A stretch of DNA of 64,000 nt from Dactylosporangium sp. AC04546 (GTDB lineage Bacteria > Actinomycetota > Actinomycetes > Mycobacteriales > Micromonosporaceae): NCBI RefSeq assembly GCF_022095675.1, contig NZ_JAHYSG010000045.1:27203-91202 (forward strand), written 5' to 3'. Made by a program: the position numbers and the translations under genes. Under the pieces are notes generated by a model that was given only the letters and a program-made list of their open reading frames with translations, did not search any database and had not been told where the DNA came from. Shown here piece by piece: positions 40,890-50,866 of this stretch. Positions within the stretch are counted from its first letter, which is position 1; every line of letters begins with the position of its first letter.

Positions 40890-41021
40890 GTGCGCCATCC
40901 CAACGCGCCGCCAGACACTTCGGTTCAACCGTCCGGCCGGATGGCACGAAGCCGGGAGTGCGAAGTCGCCAACCCGACGCGCATTCCGGGCGGACAGGAC
41001 ACTCCATGCAGGACACTCCAC

Positions 41022-41070
41022 GGCCGTGGGAAACATCCGGCTGCCCGAATGCCGGACGTTCCCCACGGCC
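41022..41070. repeat. Hairpin H3, related to H2
   Basis: Arms 41022-41041 and 41051-41070 pair over 20 bases with two positions that become G-U wobbles in the minus-strand transcript; the loop is nine bases. It contains GGGAAACATCCGG, sharing all but one base with GGGAAACATCTGG in H2. It lies 3' of the minus-strand HTH gene and upstream of the M4 gene, so it probably terminates the former. Confidence 0.75.
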
Positions 41071-41108
41071 ATGAACCCGAGGGCGGGTACCCGAGGAGAC
41101 GGGGAGTG

Positions 41109-41444
41109 TCAGCCGGCCAGGCGGCGCAGCCGGGAGCGCTGCTGGCAGGCGTACGCGCGCTGGCCGAGGCGGCGCAGCTGTTCGCGGCTGCGGGCGCCCG
41201 ACAGGTAGTGGTCGAGGTCCAGCGGCTCCTCGACGGCCGCCGGGGTGGCCGCCCGCAGGCGGTAGGCGCCGGCGCGGCCGGGGACCGGCTCGATCGGCAG
41301 GCCCGCCGCGGACAGCAGGTCGATGTCGAGATAGATGGTCCGGACGTCCACGCCGAACCGGTAGGACAGCGCCGCGGCCGAGACCCACGGGCGCGAGCGC
41401 AACTGGAGCAGGATGCCGACGTGGCGGGCGTGGCGCTGCTTCAT
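41109..41444 (-). CDS. Small HTH_11-type (DeoR/WYL-like) DNA-binding protein
   Basis: A 111-residue protein: residues 1-55 are a winged helix (RHVGILLQLRSRPWVSAAAL, then SYRFGVDVRTIYLDIDLLSA), followed by an AGAYRL wing and a basic tail. It resembles the N-terminus of WYL/YafY regulators without the WYL domain. ATG 41444 has GAGGGG about five bases upstream. It is divergent from the GH92 gene, with a LacI-type box between. Confidence 0.8.
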   Translation of the reverse strand: MKQRHARHVGILLQLRSRPWVSAAALSYRFGVDVRTIYLDIDLLSAAGLPIEPVPGRAGAYRLRAATPAAVEEPLDLDHYLSGARSREQLRRLGQRAYACQQRSRLRRLAG

Positions 41445-41475
41445 GGCCCCTCGCAAATGTTTAGCTTACTTTACA

Positions 41476-41487
41476 GAAAGCGCTCTC
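41476..41487. promoter_or_regulatory. LacI/CRE-type box, copy 1
   Basis: GAAAGCGCTCTC, a palindrome with one mismatch and the central CG typical of LacI-family sites, lies 32 bases upstream of the HTH gene and is nearly identical to the perfect copy before the GH92 gene. Confidence 0.55.
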
Positions 41488-41756
41488 AAAGTTGTACGTC
41501 GATGCCTCCGGGACAGTCAACCGGCAGTCAGCCTGCCTGTTCGCGGAGCCGTGGCGGCGGATCCATGAGTGGTAGCAAACATTTTCGGACGCTAACTGTC
41601 AACGATCACCCAAGAAGCTGTTTGAAACTGTTCGAAGCATGAAATTCATGTGACGCTTTCGTCAAACGTTGACACTCCGGCCGACCACCCGCGACCGCGC
41701 CCTTGACGTATTGACAAATCTTGACCAAACGTCGATCAGCGACTATGAATGGCATC

Positions 41757-41768
41757 GAGAGCGCTCTC
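41757..41768. promoter_or_regulatory. LacI-type operator before GH92 gene
   Basis: GAGAGCGCTCTC is a perfect 12-base palindrome ending 33 bases before the GH92 ATG. Actinobacterial sugar regulators such as CebR bind GGGAGCGCTCCC-like sites, so this is a likely catabolic operator. The 357-base gap (41445-41801) otherwise holds AT-richer promoter DNA and no gene. Confidence 0.65.
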
Positions 41769-41801
41769 CCGTCCTCACCGCCACCGAACGGGAGACCACA
41801 C

Positions 41802-44800
41802 ATGTCCCGATCACGCACGGTCGACCGGCTGCTCGCCGGCGCCGGGGCCGCCCTGCTCGGCGGTGCCCTCGCCGTCGTGCAGGCCGCACCCGCGCATGCG
41901 GCCGACCTCAACCTGACCCAGTACGTCAATCCGTTCATCGGTACCGATGACAGCAACTCGCCGAACCCGGTCGGCGGCGGCGCCGGCGGCAGCACCTACC
42001 CGGGCGCCACGGTGCCCTTCGGCATGGTCCAGTTCAGCCCGGACACGCCGACCGCGTCGCCGTCGGGCTACCGCGACCGCGACCGCACCATCGAGGAGTT
42101 CAGCCTCACCCACTTCAACGGCGCCGGCTGCGCCAACAACGAGGACCTCGGCCTGCTGCCCGTCACCGGCGCGCTCGGCTCCTCCCCCGGCACCGCCTGG
42201 ACCAGCTACGCGAGTGCCTACACGAAGACGAACGAGAGCGCGGCCGCCGGCTACTACCGCAACCGCCTCGACAAGTACTCGACGAACGTCGAGCTCTCGG
42301 CGACCACCCGCACCGGCGCCCTGCGGCTGACCTACCCGTCGACCAACCAGGCCCGGCTGCTCATCAACACCAGCCGCAGCGCGACCGGCAACCGCAGCGG
42401 CTCGGTGAGCATCTCCGGCAGTACCGTCACCGGCAACGTCACGGCCGGCGGCTTCTGCGGCTCCTCGAAGACCTACCCGATCTACTTCGCCATCCGCTTC
42501 GACCGGGCCCCGTCGTCGGTCGGCACCTGGAACGGCGGCACGATCAGCAACGGCTCGACGAGCACGAGCGGCGTCAACACGGGCGCGTTCGTCACGTTCG
42601 ACACGACGAGCAACGCGACCGTCAACGCCACCGTGGCGCTGTCGTTCGTGAGCGTCGCGGGCGCCACGGCGAACCTCAACGCCGAGGCGGGCGCGTTCGA
42701 CACGGTGCGGGCCGGCGCCGACGCGGCGTGGAACACGGCGCTGAACCGGGTCCAGGCCACCGGTGGCAGCGCGGCCGACCTCCAGAAGTTCTACACGTCG
42801 CTGTACCACGTGATGCAGAACCCGAACGTCGCCAGCGACGTCAACGGGCAGTACCGCGGCTTCGACAACGCCATCCACACGGCGACGCACCCGGTGTACC
42901 AGAACTACTCCGGCTGGGACATCTACCGCTCCTGGGCGGCGCTCATCGCGCTCATCGCGCCCGACATCGCCAACGACATCATGAAGTCGATGGTCCTCGA
43001 CGGCCAGCAGGGCGGCCTGCTGCCGAAGTGGTCGCAGCAGACCAACGAGGACTTCATCATGACCGGCGACCCCGGCCCGATCATCGTGGCCAGCGCCTAT
43101 GCCTTCGGCGCGCGCAGCTTCGACACCGCGGCCGCGCTCCAGCTGATGAAGAACGCGATCGCCGGCGGCACCATGCAGGGCTCGCCGATCCGCGGGCGGC
43201 AGACCGAGTACGCGACGAACCAGTTCATCTCCAACGCGCCGTCGGACTCGCTGGAGTACTCCGCCTCGGATTTCGCCGTCGCGCAGTTCGCCCAGGCGCT
43301 CGGCGACACCGCGACGTACAACTCGGCGATGGCGCGGTCGCAGTACTGGCGCAGCTCGTTCAACGTCGAGTCGAGCTACATCCACCCGCGCACCAGCAGC
43401 GGCTTCTCGTGGCCGCTGAACCCGGCGCAGGAGAGCCCCTACACCGAGGGCAACGCGGCCCAGTACACCTGGATGGTCCCGCACAACTACGCCGGGCTGA
43501 TCGCGCTCATGGGCGGCCCGCAGACCGCCAAGCAGCGCCTCGACCACCACTTCACGGAGCTCAACGGCGGGCTCGTGCGGCCGTACTTCTACATCGGCAA
43601 CGAGCCCGAGCACAGCGTGCCGTGGGCGTACAACTTCACCGGCAGTCCGGGCAGCACCGGCTCGGCGGTCCGGCGGGTCATGAACGAGTCGTTCACCACC
43701 GGCGCCGGCGGCCTGCCGGGCAACGACGACCTCGGCGCCACGTCGGCGTGGTACGTGTGGGCGGCGCTCGGCATGTACCCGGTCACGCCGGGTGCCGACA
43801 CGCTCGCGCTGCACGGGCCGCTGTTCCCGTCGGTGCTCATCCAGCGCCCGGCCGGCAACATCACGATCAACGGCGGCAACGGGACGTCGCAGTACGTGCA
43901 GAGCCTGACCCTCAACGGCGCCGCGGTGAGCAACAACTACCTGCGGTACCCGAACCTCGCGGCGGGCGGCACCCTGCAGTACACGATGGGCAACAGCGCC
44001 TCCTCGTGGGGCACCGCGGCGTCGAACGTGCCGCCCAGCTTCACCGACGGCGCCGTCCAGCCGCCGGCCGCGCCGAACCTCGGCACCAACCTGGCCCTGA
44101 ACAAGACGGCGACGGGGTCCACGGCCTGCGCCACCGCCGAGTCGCCGGCCAAGGCGGTGGACGGGAGCCTGTCGAGCAACAGCAAGTTCTGCTCCGGCGC
44201 GGCGCCGCGGTACCTCCAGGTCGACCTCGGCTCGAACCAGACCGTCGGGTCGTTCGTCCTGGAACACGCCGGCCTCGGCGGCGAGACCACGGGCTGGAAC
44301 ACCGGCGCGTTCACGATCTCCACCAGCACCGACGGCTCGACCTGGAGCCAGGCGGTGGCGATCAGCGGCAACCGCTCCAGCCGCACGCTGCACCAGATCA
44401 CGCCGCGGACCGCGCGGTACGTGAAGGTCGACATCACCACACCGGCCAACGACGGCAACTCGGCCGCGCGCATCTACGAGTTCGAGGTCTACAGCGCCGG
44501 CCCGGCCGGCAACCTCGCGCTCAACAAACCGGCGAGCGCCGACTCGTCGTGCGCGACGACCGAGGGCCCGGAGAAGGCGGTCAACGGCAGCGTGTCCGGC
44601 GGCAACGCCGACAAGTGGTGCTCGCTGGGCACCAACCGCTTCCTGCAGGTCGACCTGGGCTCGTCGGTGCATCTGAGCTCGATCGTGGTCAAGCACGCCG
44701 GCGCCGGCGGCGAGCAGGCGGCCTGGAACACGTTCGACTTCGACCTGCAGGTCTCCGACAACGGCACGACGTGGACGACGGTCGCCCAGCCGCGCGGCAA

Positions 44801-44924
44801 CACGTCCGACGTGACGACGCACGCCGTGAACGTCAACGGGCGGTACGTGCGGATCAACGTGATCACGCCGACGTCGAACGGCAACACCGCGGCCCGGATC
44901 TACGAGCTGGAGGTGTACGGCTAG
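41802..44924 (+). CDS. Secreted GH92 glycosidase with two F5/8 type C domains
   Basis: A 1040-residue exported enzyme. Signal peptide at 1-33 (ending AAPAHA). The GH92 catalytic region starts at YVNPFIGTDDSNSPNPVGGG and carries FGMVQFSPDTP, HFNGAGCANNEDLG, GWDIYRSWAALIALIAPD, the catalytic-site IGNEPEHSVPWAYNF, and GNDDLGATSAWYVWAALGMY. Family enzymes are calcium-dependent exo-alpha-mannosidases. Two discoidin-like sugar-binding domains follow (from about 765, NLALNKTATGSTAC, and about 905, NLALNKPASADSSC). A LacI-type palindrome precedes it, suggesting induction by sugar. Confidence 0.93.
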   Translation: MSRSRTVDRLLAGAGAALLGGALAVVQAAPAHAADLNLTQYVNPFIGTDDSNSPNPVGGGAGGSTYPGATVPFGMVQFSPDTPTASPSGYRDRDRTIEEFSLTHFNGAGCANNEDLGLLPVTGALGSSPGTAWTSYASAYTKTNESAAAGYYRNRLDKYSTNVELSATTRTGALRLTYPSTNQARLLINTSRSATGNRSGSVSISGSTVTGNVTAGGFCGSSKTYPIYFAIRFDRAPSSVGTWNGGTISNGSTSTSGVNTGAFVTFDTTSNATVNATVALSFVSVAGATANLNAEAGAFDTVRAGADAAWNTALNRVQATGGSAADLQKFYTSLYHVMQNPNVASDVNGQYRGFDNAIHTATHPVYQNYSGWDIYRSWAALIALIAPDIANDIMKSMVLDGQQGGLLPKWSQQTNEDFIMTGDPGPIIVASAYAFGARSFDTAAALQLMKNAIAGGTMQGSPIRGRQTEYATNQFISNAPSDSLEYSASDFAVAQFAQALGDTATYNSAMARSQYWRSSFNVESSYIHPRTSSGFSWPLNPAQESPYTEGNAAQYTWMVPHNYAGLIALMGGPQTAKQRLDHHFTELNGGLVRPYFYIGNEPEHSVPWAYNFTGSPGSTGSAVRRVMNESFTTGAGGLPGNDDLGATSAWYVWAALGMYPVTPGADTLALHGPLFPSVLIQRPAGNITINGGNGTSQYVQSLTLNGAAVSNNYLRYPNLAAGGTLQYTMGNSASSWGTAASNVPPSFTDGAVQPPAAPNLGTNLALNKTATGSTACATAESPAKAVDGSLSSNSKFCSGAAPRYLQVDLGSNQTVGSFVLEHAGLGGETTGWNTGAFTISTSTDGSTWSQAVAISGNRSSRTLHQITPRTARYVKVDITTPANDGNSAARIYEFEVYSAGPAGNLALNKPASADSSCATTEGPEKAVNGSVSGGNADKWCSLGTNRFLQVDLGSSVHLSSIVVKHAGAGGEQAAWNTFDFDLQVSDNGTTWTTVAQPRGNTSDVTTHAVNVNGRYVRINVITPTSNGNTAARIYELEVYG

Positions 44925-44938
44925 ATCCACGATTGGCG

Positions 44939-44973
44939 GACGCCCCGGTGAACGGTTCCGTTCCCGGGGCGTC
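44939..44973 (+). terminator. Hairpin terminator after GH92 gene
   Basis: GACGCCCCGG (44939-44948) pairs with CCGGGGCGTC (44964-44973), and the inner GAACGG/CCGTTC extends the stem after one bulged base, giving about 16 pairs with a tiny loop. It lies 14 bases after the GH92 stop. Confidence 0.8.
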
Positions 44974-44990
44974 GGCGCGAAGATCGGGGG

Positions 44991-46346
44991 ATGACCAAGG
45001 TTCTGCTCGACGAGTCGGAGATGCCAACCCGCTGGTACAACCTGCTCGCCGACCTGCCCTCGCCGCCCCCGCCCGTCCTGCACCCCGGGACCCTCCAGCC
45101 CGTCGGGCCGGACGACCTCGCACCGCTGTTCCCGATGGCGCTCATCGAGCAGGAGGTGACGACGCAGCGGTACATCCCGATCCCCGAGGACGTCCTGGAC
45201 GTCTACCGGCTGTGGCGCCCGTCGCCGCTGTACCGCGCGCACCGCCTCGAACGCGCCCTCGGTACCCCCGCCCGGATCTACTACAAGTACGAGGGCGTCT
45301 CCCCCGCCGGCTCGCACAAGCCGAACACCGCGGTCCCGCAGGCGTACTACAACGCGGCCGCCGGCATCCGCCGCCTCACCACCGAGACCGGAGCCGGGCA
45401 GTGGGGCACGGCGCTCGCGTTCGCGGGCGGCCAGTTCGGCCTCGACGTGGAAATCTGGCAGGTGCGGGCGTCCTACGACCAGAAGCCGTACCGCAAGATG
45501 ATGATCGAGACCTTCGGCGGCACGATCCACCCGTCGCCGTCTCCCCTGACGGCCGCCGGCCGCGCGGTCCTCGCGCAGCACCCGGACTCGCCGGGCTCGC
45601 TGGGCATCGCGATCAGCGAGGCCGTCGAGGTCGCCGCCCAGTCCCCCGACACGAACTACGCCCTCGGCAGCGTCCTCAACCACGTGCTGCTGCACCAGAC
45701 GATCATCGGCGAGGAGGCCCTGCTGCAGCTCGCGAAGGTCGGCGACGTGCCGGACGTCATCGTCGGCTGCACGGGCGGCGGCTCCAACTTCGCCGGACTG
45801 GCCTTCCCGTTCCTGCGCGAGAAGCTCGCCGGCCGGATGGCCCCGACGATCCGCGCCGTCGAGCCGGCCGCGTGCCCGTCGCTGACCCGGGGCGTCTACG
45901 CTTACGACTTCGGCGACACGGCCGGCATGACCCCGCTGATGAAGATGCACACGCTGGGCCACGACTTCATCCCCGACCCGATCCACGCGGGCGGCCTGCG
46001 GTACCACGGGATGTCCCCGCTCATCTCGCACGTATACGAGCTGGGCCTGATCGAGGCCGTGGCCAAGAGCCAGCGCGAGTGCTTCGAGGCGGGGGTGCGG
46101 TTCGCCCGTACCGAGGGCATCATCCCGGCCCCGGAGCCCACGCACGCCCTGGCCGCCTGCATCGAGGAGGCCCTGCGCTGCAAAGAGACGGGCGAGGAGA
46201 AGGTGATCCTGACCGCACTGTGCGGCCACGGGCACCTCGACCTGGCCGCCTACGGCGCGTACCTGTCCGGCGAGATGGAGGACCACGACCTCACCGACGC
46301 GGCCATGGCCTCGGCGGTGGCGTCACTCCCCCAGGTCCCGGCGTAG
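44991..46346 (+). CDS. TrpB-like PLP enzyme (TrpB2)
   Basis: A 451-residue PLP-dependent enzyme of the TrpB2 class, longer than standard TrpB because of the N-terminal extension ([20 protein letters not shown]). The PLP lysine is K110 in [11 protein letters not shown]; the phosphate loop is [13 protein letters not shown]. It condenses indole with serine to tryptophan, or acts on related substrates such as O-phosphoserine. No trpA is adjacent and the gene stands alone, so it is probably an auxiliary TrpB rather than part of the main operon. Confidence 0.92.
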   Translation: MTKVLLDESEMPTRWYNLLADLPSPPPPVLHPGTLQPVGPDDLAPLFPMALIEQEVTTQRYIPIPEDVLDVYRLWRPSPLYRAHRLERALGTPARIYYKYEGVSPAGSHKPNTAVPQAYYNAAAGIRRLTTETGAGQWGTALAFAGGQFGLDVEIWQVRASYDQKPYRKMMIETFGGTIHPSPSPLTAAGRAVLAQHPDSPGSLGIAISEAVEVAAQSPDTNYALGSVLNHVLLHQTIIGEEALLQLAKVGDVPDVIVGCTGGGSNFAGLAFPFLREKLAGRMAPTIRAVEPAACPSLTRGVYAYDFGDTAGMTPLMKMHTLGHDFIPDPIHAGGLRYHGMSPLISHVYELGLIEAVAKSQRECFEAGVRFARTEGIIPAPEPTHALAACIEEALRCKETGEEKVILTALCGHGHLDLAAYGAYLSGEMEDHDLTDAAMASAVASLPQVPA

Positions 46347-47450
46347 ATCGGCCGCGGTGAGGGCGGCGTCCAGCAGGCGGGCCTCGGCCGGGACGGCCGG
46401 GTCGAGGCCCGTCAGGGCCGTGATGCGGCCCAGGCGGTAGTCCAGCGTGTTGCGGTGGATGTGCAGCTCCTGGGCGACCCGGCTGCGGTTGTGGCCGTGC
46501 TGGACGAAGCTGCGCAGCGTCTCCAGCAGGTACGGGTGGCCGGCGAGCGGGTCCAGCTTCGCGGCCAGCCGGTGCAGGCCCGGGCCGGGGCGGGCGAGCT
46601 GGTACTCGACCAGCACGTCGTCGAGGCGGTACACCCCGGAGCGGCGGCCGAGGCGGGTGACGAGGTCGAGCACCTCGCCGGCCTCGGCCGCCGCCGCCGG
46701 GATCCGCGGCGGTGCGTCCGCGTCGGCGGCCGCGGCCAGGACCGTCGTGTCCAGGGCCTCCGCCAGGCCGGCTACCAAGGCTGCCGCGTCGGTACCGCCG
46801 GGCAGCAGCGCGATCCCGCCCACGTGGTCGGCCAGGACCGGGGTGCCGGTGTGCGCGTCGAGCGCCACCTGGACCAGCCGGTCCGGCGGGCGGGGGTCGA
46901 ACCGTAGCAGCAGGACCGTGTGCCGGCGGCCGACCTCGACCCGCGCGGCCTCGGCGAACGGCGCGGCGGGGCGGCCGTCGAGCAGGGCGGCCAGCAGCTC
47001 GCGGCGGGCCCGCTTGTCCTCGCTGTGCAGGTCCTCCTGGGCCTGGAGGTGGGCCACGACGACCGCCGGCATCACCGCCGACAGGCCGTCGAGCAGGCGC
47101 GTGCCGGCGGCGGCCAGCTCGGCCGGGGCGGCGGTCTCGGTGAGCGTCCGCCACCAGGCGCGGGCGCCGATGAGGTACGCCGTCAGGGCCGCCTCCAGCG
47201 GCAGGTGGTCCCGCGCCCGGCGGGCCGACAGCTCGACCACCGCGGTCAGGTCGCCGGGGCGCAGCGGGCCCGGCTCGTTCAGCAGTTTGACCAAGAGGCC
47301 CAGGACCGCGGCGACCGACTCGCTGACCGGGCCGGCGAGCGCCGGCGGCGGCAGCTCCCGGTAGAACGGGACGTCATCGGCGATCCCGGCGACGATCTCC
47401 CGGGTGAGCGCGGGGACCCGTCCGGCCATCCGGTCGTGCAGCGGCGGCAT
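46323..47450 (-). CDS. PucR/CdaR-type helix-turn-helix regulator
   Basis: A 375-residue regulator: N-terminal helical domain, a central GGDEF-like PucR domain ([20 protein letters not shown], about 165-270), and the C-terminal PucR HTH ([20 protein letters not shown], then [16 protein letters not shown]). It is divergent from a secreted esterase pair with 91 bases between starts, which may be its target. Its stop overlaps the TrpB2 gene end by 24 bases. Confidence 0.88.
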   Translation of the reverse strand: MPPLHDRMAGRVPALTREIVAGIADDVPFYRELPPPALAGPVSESVAAVLGLLVKLLNEPGPLRPGDLTAVVELSARRARDHLPLEAALTAYLIGARAWWRTLTETAAPAELAAAGTRLLDGLSAVMPAVVVAHLQAQEDLHSEDKRARRELLAALLDGRPAAPFAEAARVEVGRRHTVLLLRFDPRPPDRLVQVALDAHTGTPVLADHVGGIALLPGGTDAAALVAGLAEALDTTVLAAAADADAPPRIPAAAAEAGEVLDLVTRLGRRSGVYRLDDVLVEYQLARPGPGLHRLAAKLDPLAGHPYLLETLRSFVQHGHNRSRVAQELHIHRNTLDYRLGRITALTGLDPAVPAEARLLDAALTAADLRRDLGE

Positions 47451-47541
47451 CGGGGCATCGTCACATTGCCCAAACCGGCGGGTCAATCGTTGCCGCAAGT
47501 GCGCACTGACAGGCGACCGCCGGTGGCCGGAGCATGAACGC

Positions 47542-48351
47542 ATGTCACGCAGGCTTCGCGCCGCCATCTGCGCGGCCACCCTCGTCGTCGCCACCCTGCT
47601 GGCGCCCGCCACGCCAGCCCACGCCGCCACATTCGGTGACCCCGGTCCGTACGCCACCGCCGTGCAGATCGGCGCCGTCAACACGCTGTACTACCCCCGC
47701 GACATCGCGTCGAGCACCCTCCGCCACCCGGTCATCGTGTGGGGCAACGGCACGGGCGGTGCGCCCCTGGTGTACCGCGACCTCCTCCTGCACTGGGCGA
47801 GCCACGGCTTCATCGTCTCGGCCGCCAACACCCCCGCCTCCAACCTCGGCATCTCGATGCGCCTGGGCATCGACGCCCTCGCGCAGGCCGACGCGGACCC
47901 GGCCAGCCCGTTCCACGGCAAGGTCGACCTGGAGCACATCGGCGCCTCCGGACACTCGCAGGGCGGCGCGGCGGCGATCGTCGTCGGGGCCGACCCGCGC
48001 ATCGACGCCATCCTGCCGATCCAGCCCGGCCCGCTCGCCGACATCGACGCCGTGCACGTCCCGGCGCTGCTCATGGCCGGCCAGTACGATCTCATCGTGT
48101 TCCCGGCCCTGGTGAAGGCCTTCTACAACGACGCCGACCACATCCCGGCCATCTACGCCGAGGTGCGCGGCGCCGACCACTTCACCGTCGTCGGCGACCC
48201 GGGGCCGTTCGCGGCGCCGACCACCGCCTGGTTCCGGTACCAGCTGATGGGCGACACCGCGGCCCGGGCCCAGTTCGCCGGTCCGGCCTGCGGGATCTGC
48301 ACCGACAGCCGCACCTTCTCCGACGTGCGCCGCAACGCGCTGGCGCCATGA
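47542..48351 (+). CDS. Secreted alpha/beta hydrolase (cutinase/PET-hydrolase-like fold)
   Basis: A 269-residue exported protein with signal peptide (AAICAATLVVATLLAPATPA, cleavage after AHA). Motifs: HPVIVWGNGTGGAPLVYRDL, nucleophile elbow GASGHSQGGAAA, VPALLMAGQYDLIV (Asp), and RGADHFTVVGD (His). It resembles chlorophyllase/PETase-like hydrolases. Two nearby cysteines at the C-terminus (ACGIC) may form a disulfide. Its stop overlaps the next gene's ATG by four bases. Confidence 0.86.
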   Translation: MSRRLRAAICAATLVVATLLAPATPAHAATFGDPGPYATAVQIGAVNTLYYPRDIASSTLRHPVIVWGNGTGGAPLVYRDLLLHWASHGFIVSAANTPASNLGISMRLGIDALAQADADPASPFHGKVDLEHIGASGHSQGGAAAIVVGADPRIDAILPIQPGPLADIDAVHVPALLMAGQYDLIVFPALVKAFYNDADHIPAIYAEVRGADHFTVVGDPGPFAAPTTAWFRYQLMGDTAARAQFAGPACGICTDSRTFSDVRRNALAP

Positions 48352-49724
48352 GGGTCCGGGTGTCGGCCGGCGAGCTCGCCGGCGCCGAGCACGGCGGCGT
48401 GGCCTCGTTCCTGGGCATCCCGTACGCCGCCGCGCCGGTCGGCGAGCACCGGTTCGCCGCGCCGGCGCCCGCCCCGGCGTGGGACGGCGTCCGGGACGCC
48501 ACCCGGTTCGGCCCGACCGCGCCGCAGACCCCGTACCCGCCGGCCCTGGCCCGGCTGCTGCCGACGGTGACGATCCCCGGCGACGAGGTGCTCAACCTCA
48601 ACGTCTGGGCGGCGGCCGACCGGGACGCGGCGGGCCGGCCGGTGCTGGTCTGGTTCCACGGCGGGTCGCTGACCCGCGGCACCGCCGCGCTGCCGGTGTA
48701 CGACGGCGCGAGCTTCGCCCGGCAGGGGATCGTCGTGGTGTCCGCCAACTACCGCCTCGGCGCGGAGGGGTTCTCCGTGCTCGCCGGCGCCCCGGCCAAC
48801 CTCGGCCTGGCCGACCAGCTCGCCGTGCTGCGGTGGGTGCGGGACGAGATCGGGGCGTTCGGCGGGGATCCCGGCCGGGTGACGGTGATGGGCGAGTCGG
48901 CCGGCGGGACCACCACGGCCGCGCTCATGGTCAGCCCGCGCGCGGCCGGGCTGTTCCACCGGGCGATCGTGCAGAGCGGCCCGCTGGACGCGGCGCCGCT
49001 CGGCGGGGCGGCGAAGGTCACCCGGCGGATGGCCCGCCGGCTCGGCGTCCCGGCGACCCGCGAGGCCTTCGCCCGCATCCCGCCGGAGCAGCTGGTCACC
49101 CTGCAGCGGGCGTTCCGGCTGGCCGTTGACGATGATCTTGTGCCGCGGGCTGTCGACGCCGCGGTCGCGGAGAGCGGCATGCCGCTGCTCACCGGCACGA
49201 CCACCGACGAGTACCGCCTGTGGATGGTCCCCGACGGCTCGGTGCACCGCATCGGCCGGCTGCACCTGCTGCTGGCGCGGCTGAAGTACCGCATCCCGTC
49301 CTCGGTCATGCGCGAGTACACCGCGGCCGGACCGGGCGAGCGGTTCGGGGAGCTGGCCACCGACCTGCTGCTGCGCGTGCCGATGACCGACGCCGCCGAC
49401 GCCCGGGTCGGCCCCACGTGGGTGTACGAGTTCGCCTGGCCGTCCCCCGTGCTGGGGATCGGCGCCGCGCACGCGACCGAGCTGCCGTTCGTGTTCAACA
49501 CCCTGGGCTCCTCGAAGGGCCTTGTCGGCCCGGAGGCACCCCAGGCGCTGGCCGACGAGATGCACGCGGTGTGGGCCCGGTTCGTGCACGGCGAGGAGCC
49601 GGGCTGGCCCCGGTGGGACGCGACCCGTCCGGTGCGCCGCTTCGACGGCGCGGGCAACCCGGTGGTCAGGGACCCGCGCGGAGCGCGACGCGCCGTGATG
49701 AGCGAGCTGCTGCGAGGCCGCTGA
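48348..49724 (+). CDS. Type-B carboxylesterase
   Basis: A 458-residue esterase, slightly short for the family (about 500). Landmarks: FLGIPYAAAPVGEHRF, VWFHGGSLTRG (oxyanion hole), VMGESAGGTTTAAL (Ser184), and GAAHATELPFVFN (His). No signal peptide, so cytoplasmic, unlike its coupled upstream neighbour. Together they may process one ester outside and inside the cell. It overlaps the end of the convergent MFS gene by 59 bases. Confidence 0.9.
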   Translation: MRVRVSAGELAGAEHGGVASFLGIPYAAAPVGEHRFAAPAPAPAWDGVRDATRFGPTAPQTPYPPALARLLPTVTIPGDEVLNLNVWAAADRDAAGRPVLVWFHGGSLTRGTAALPVYDGASFARQGIVVVSANYRLGAEGFSVLAGAPANLGLADQLAVLRWVRDEIGAFGGDPGRVTVMGESAGGTTTAALMVSPRAAGLFHRAIVQSGPLDAAPLGGAAKVTRRMARRLGVPATREAFARIPPEQLVTLQRAFRLAVDDDLVPRAVDAAVAESGMPLLTGTTTDEYRLWMVPDGSVHRIGRLHLLLARLKYRIPSSVMREYTAAGPGERFGELATDLLLRVPMTDAADARVGPTWVYEFAWPSPVLGIGAAHATELPFVFNTLGSSKGLVGPEAPQALADEMHAVWARFVHGEEPGWPRWDATRPVRRFDGAGNPVVRDPRGARRAVMSELLRGR

Positions 49725-50865
49725 GGCGCAGCAGCAGCGGCGTGAGGGCGAACAGGGCGACGGCGAGGGCCGCCACGGCCAGCATGGCGCCGCGCAGGCC
49801 GGCCGCGTCCGCCCACAGCCCGACGTACACCGGGCCGGCGACGAAGCCGAGGTACGACACCGTGGTGACGATCGCGGTCGCACGGCCGCGGTGGGACTCG
49901 TCGACGGCGCGCGAGACGACGCCGACCAGCGTCGGGAACAGCACCGCGGTCCCGGCGGCCGCCGCCACGAGGCCCAGCGTGGCGACGAGCAGCCCGGGCG
50001 CGGCCGCCACGAGGACCGCCCCGGCCGCGGCGGTCAGCGCGCCGGCGAGCAGCACCGTCCGCGCGTGGACGCCCGTGAGGCCGCCCACGGAGAACCGGGT
50101 GATCGCGACCCCGCCCGCGAACACGGCCGGCGCCACCGCGCTGAGCCCGAGGCCGGCGTCCAGCTCGGCGTGGGCGAAGACGGCGCTCCAGCTCTGATGC
50201 GCGTTCTCGGTCGCGAACGCGAGGGCACCCAGCGCGCCGACGAGCAGCAGCGGGACCGTCAGCCGCCGCCCGGCCGCGCCCGGCCCGCGGCCGGGAGGCG
50301 CCGTCCGGACGTGATCCGGCCCGGCCGCGCCCGGCCCACGGCCGGAGGGCAGGGTCCGGGCCAGCAGGACCGCGGCGAGCAGGGCGAGCGCGGCGACGGC
50401 CGCGAACGGCACCGCCAGCGGCAGCGACGAGGCCAGGCCGGTGGCGAGGCTCGCGAGCACGACCAGCGTGGAGAAGACGCCGTGGGCGCGGGTGATGACC
50501 GGCCGGCCGGCCACCTGCTCGGCCCGGCCGGCGACCGCGTTCATGGCCACGTCGGCCGCGCCGCTGGTGGCGCCGACGACGGCCAGCCCGGCGCACAGGC
50601 ACGCGAGGTTCACCGCGGTCAGCGCCAGGCCGGCACCGGCCACGCCGAGGGCGGCGATGGCGCCGGCCGCGACCCGCGGGCCCCAGCGGTCGAGCGCCCG
50701 GCCGGCGAGGAGCATCGCCGGGAGCGCGCCGGCGCCGATGCACAGCAGGGCGAGGCCGAGCAGGCCGTCGTCGACGCCGGCCTGGTGCTGCACCCGGGGC
50801 ACCGAGGCACCCCAGACACCCCAGAAGGCGCCGAACGCGGCGAAGGAAACGAAGGGAGGGGTCAC
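49666..50865 (-). CDS. MFS transporter
   Basis: A 399-residue transporter with about twelve helices (VSFAAFGAFWGVWGASVPRV, AGRALDRWGPRVAAGAIAAL). The central loop (PGRGPGAAGPDHVRTAPPGR) is a recent-looking internal duplication of SGRGPGAAG/PGRGPGAAG. GTG 50865 is chosen as start because 50867-50882 is an operator and the LacI gene begins at 50885. Probably controlled by that LacI regulator; substrate likely a sugar or its derivative. Confidence 0.88.
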   Translation of the reverse strand: MTPPFVSFAAFGAFWGVWGASVPRVQHQAGVDDGLLGLALLCIGAGALPAMLLAGRALDRWGPRVAAGAIAALGVAGAGLALTAVNLACLCAGLAVVGATSGAADVAMNAVAGRAEQVAGRPVITRAHGVFSTLVVLASLATGLASSLPLAVPFAAVAALALLAAVLLARTLPSGRGPGAAGPDHVRTAPPGRGPGAAGRRLTVPLLLVGALGALAFATENAHQSWSAVFAHAELDAGLGLSAVAPAVFAGGVAITRFSVGGLTGVHARTVLLAGALTAAAGAVLVAAAPGLLVATLGLVAAAAGTAVLFPTLVGVVSRAVDESHRGRATAIVTTVSYLGFVAGPVYVGLWADAAGLRGAMLAVAALAVALFALTPLLLRLSGLAAARSSRRVALRAGP

Positions 50866-50866
50866 C

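Noticed and set aside
41811..46286. 1491-residue minus-strand frame across GH92 and TrpB2
   Set aside because: Spans two unrelated plus-strand genes with intact motifs; Arg/Val/Gly-rich shadow.
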